From Candidatus Omnitrophota bacterium (GTDB lineage Bacteria > Hinthialibacterota > Hinthialibacteria > Hinthialibacterales > Hinthialibacteraceae), in contig QZKN01000181.1 of NCBI GenBank assembly GCA_003598175.1, forward strand, positions 1-64,000: a stretch of DNA of 64,000 nt, written 5' to 3'. This document shows positions 62,462-64,000 of the stretch, piece after piece. Position 1 is the first letter of the stretch, and the number at the start of each line of letters is the position of its first letter. The notes under the pieces were generated by a model that was not told where the DNA came from, ran no database searches, and worked only from the letters and a program-made list of their open reading frames with translations. Position numbers and translations under genes: made by a program.

Positions 62462-63930
62462 CAGAATGATTTCCTCTCTTTGCGTTGTTCGATGCGCTTC
62501 AGGAAGACGGTCATGATTTTCATATAGAGTTCATCTTTCAGCATGGCGTCTTCAAAACCGGCGTCGATGCTGGGATTGTCGTTGATTTCAATGACGAAGA
62601 CTTTGCGTCCAACCTGTTTGAGGTCCACGCCATACAATCCATCGCCGATCGCATTGGCCGCTTTCAACGCGGTTTTCACGACGGCTTCGGGGGCGGCTTC
62701 GACGCGCAGGGTGTCCACATGGCCATATTCCGTATCTCCGTTCGATTCGTGTTTCATGATTTGCCAATGCTCTTTGGCCATATGATATTTGCAGACGTAA
62801 AGCGGATAGCGATCAAAAATGCCGACGCGCCAGTCGAACGGAGTCGGCAAGAATTCCTGGGCAATGATCAGATCGGATTTATCCAATAGTTTTTCCACGT
62901 ATTCGTTCAAATCGGCTTCATTTTCAGCTTTGTAGACGCCTTGTGAAAAATAACTGTCGGGTTTTTTCACGATACAGGGCAAGCCGATCCGCTGCAGGAT
63001 TTGATTGATATTGTCGCGGTGAACAATCAGCGTTTTGGGGCCGGGGATGTGATACCGTTCCATCAATTCGGCCAGAAACACTTTGTTCGTACATTTTTCG
63101 ATGGAGTTTGGATCGTCGACAACGACCAGTCCTTCCGCCGCCGCTCGCCGCGAAAAGCGATAGGTGTGATGGTTGACGTTGGTGGTTTCTCGAATAAATA
63201 ACGCGTCGAACTGTGGCAGACGCCCAAAATCCTCCTTTTTGATCAGCTCCACTCCCATTTCCAGCCGGCGGGCGGCTTTCATGAATTTCTGCAGAGCTTT
63301 TTCATTGGATGGTGGATTCTCGTCCTGTGGATTATACAGGATGGCCATGTCATACCGAGGGATGAATCGTTTGGGGACGTGAAATCGATTGGAAGCGAAG
63401 TATTCTTCGGCTACCTGGATCACAAAAAGATAATGCTCTTCCGGAATCTCCTTTGCGGATATGGGATTGATGGTTTGCAATCGCCACTGCTCGTCGGAAT
63501 AGCGGAATTCGGCGCGCAGAAAAGGCACCTGAAACAAATTGAAAAGATGGCCGGAAAGGCGATCATAACGTTTGGCGAGATTCTTGCCGAAATAAATGCT
63601 GAGAGTGAAACTTTCGGATTGAATGGGCTTCATACTTTTTTGAATCAGTTCATCCAATTCGTCCGAAACCAGCCGGATGATCACATTGGATTTCATATCT
63701 TGAATGTTTTCAACGCTGGGAATCGGTTTGTGGCCTCTCGCCGAAGCCAGGAGCGACACATAATAGCCGATGCTTTGATAACGGTATGAACGGCAGAGAT
63801 TGAAAACCCGCACGTTGCGCATGTCGCTGTATTGCGGATCGGTTAAGTAGGAACGGGCGGAAACCACTTTGACGTCGGCAATATATAAAGGCCAGTATTT
63901 GGGTTGGTTGACAACAATTAACGTGGGCAT
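62461..63930 (-). CDS. RimK-type ATP-grasp ligase with N-terminal domain
   Basis: 489 residues. The N-terminal ~190 residues form a domain of unknown role seen in RimK-like proteins of this type (LIVVNQPKYWPLYIADVKVV). The ATP-grasp part (~200-485) has NKVFLAELMERYHIPGPKTLIV, GLPCIVKKPDSYFSQGVYK (ATP-binding Lys), LIIAQEFLPTPFDWRVGIFD and VFVIEINDNPSIDAG with the Mg-binding Glu-Asn pair. Family role: adds Glu or another amino acid to a carboxylate. It begins at ATG 63930 with AAGGT 8 bases upstream and leads the operon. Confidence 0.9.
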   Translation of the reverse strand: MPTLIVVNQPKYWPLYIADVKVVSARSYLTDPQYSDMRNVRVFNLCRSYRYQSIGYYVSLLASARGHKPIPSVENIQDMKSNVIIRLVSDELDELIQKSMKPIQSESFTLSIYFGKNLAKRYDRLSGHLFNLFQVPFLRAEFRYSDEQWRLQTINPISAKEIPEEHYLFVIQVAEEYFASNRFHVPKRFIPRYDMAILYNPQDENPPSNEKALQKFMKAARRLEMGVELIKKEDFGRLPQFDALFIRETTNVNHHTYRFSRRAAAEGLVVVDDPNSIEKCTNKVFLAELMERYHIPGPKTLIVHRDNINQILQRIGLPCIVKKPDSYFSQGVYKAENEADLNEYVEKLLDKSDLIIAQEFLPTPFDWRVGIFDRYPLYVCKYHMAKEHWQIMKHESNGDTEYGHVDTLRVEAAPEAVVKTALKAANAIGDGLYGVDLKQVGRKVFVIEINDNPSIDAGFEDAMLKDELYMKIMTVFLKRIEQRKERKSF

Positions 63931-64000
63931 GAGATCGACCTTTTTCGAGAAGGGGGGGTAAGTATCAACAAATTCGCGTCGTATGTCAGCACGCCCAACA

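Noticed and set aside
63949-63956. G-run near the right edge
   Set aside because: Eight G in the leader of the RimK-like gene; could be a slippage site or assembly artefact, but nothing else supports a feature.
1-64000. tRNA, rRNA, integrase or prophage genes
   Set aside because: None recognised by eye on either strand.

Overview
The window reads as chromosome from an uncultured, Gram-negative-type heterotroph with roughly 50% G+C. It combines a MoxR/DUF58/von Willebrand/DUF4175 operon, Tat-exported sulfatase and sugar isomerase-like proteins, a DUF4091 hydrolase, a GH38-like hydrolase, a lone prepilin with a GDIMRFGF-type tail and many cloverleaf-like palindromic repeats. That mix fits candidate phyla near the PVC/FCB groups (Sumerlaeota-, Hydrogenedentota- or Lentisphaerota-like). 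This is inference from gene content; no rRNA or tRNA is visible. I saw no prophage, transposase or CRISPR array.

Layout. 1-5909 (minus): a signalling operon with a 1367-residue hybrid kinase, a REC-HD-GYP protein and a REC-histidine kinase cut by the left edge. 6258-8153 (minus): an XRE regulator with palindromic sites around its promoter and a membrane-anchored beta-helix protein, then an 831-base gene-poor stretch holding a candidate small RNA. 8985-14364 (minus): two radical SAM proteins, a flavin amine-oxidase-like protein and a GT2 glycosyltransferase. 14693-16663 (plus): a polytopic membrane protein of glycosyltransferase type. 16909-31823 (plus): TPR metallopeptidase, DUF4159, MoxR ATPase, DUF58, two vWA membrane proteins, a giant coiled-coil protein and a caspase/C13-like protein whose catalytic Cys appears to be Ser. 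31876-44110: carbohydrate-degradation genes (GH38-like, sugar isomerase-like, DUF4091, sialidase-like plus LamG, HpaI-type aldolase, prepilin, sulfatase, alpha/alpha-toroid protein). 44332-46598 (minus): FrhB-like iron-sulfur protein and a YdcF-like protein. 46814-49546 (plus): ECF sigma factor, anti-sigma-like protein and an exported Met/Gly-rich protein. 49726-57344: a ribose-type ABC operon with a YhcH protein, divergent from a sodium/solute symporter and an FGGY sugar kinase. 57502-59673: YgiT zinc finger, photolyase, CsaA. 59847-63930 (minus): an exported protein with its own terminator, then a tightly overlapping RimK / GCS2 / N-formylglutamate-amidohydrolase operon.

How the genes work together. 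The MoxR block looks like one envelope-associated chaperone machine with very tight gene junctions. The catabolic genes look like a glycan pathway: exported hydrolases and sulfatase outside, ABC and symporter uptake, then kinase, aldolase and isomerase inside. The RimK/GCS2/FGase trio looks like a peptide-bond-forming and hydrolysing module whose product is unknown.

Many intergenic regions carry short palindromes with two internal hairpins. These intrude on annotated gene ends, so several starts given here are deliberately shorter than the longest open frame.
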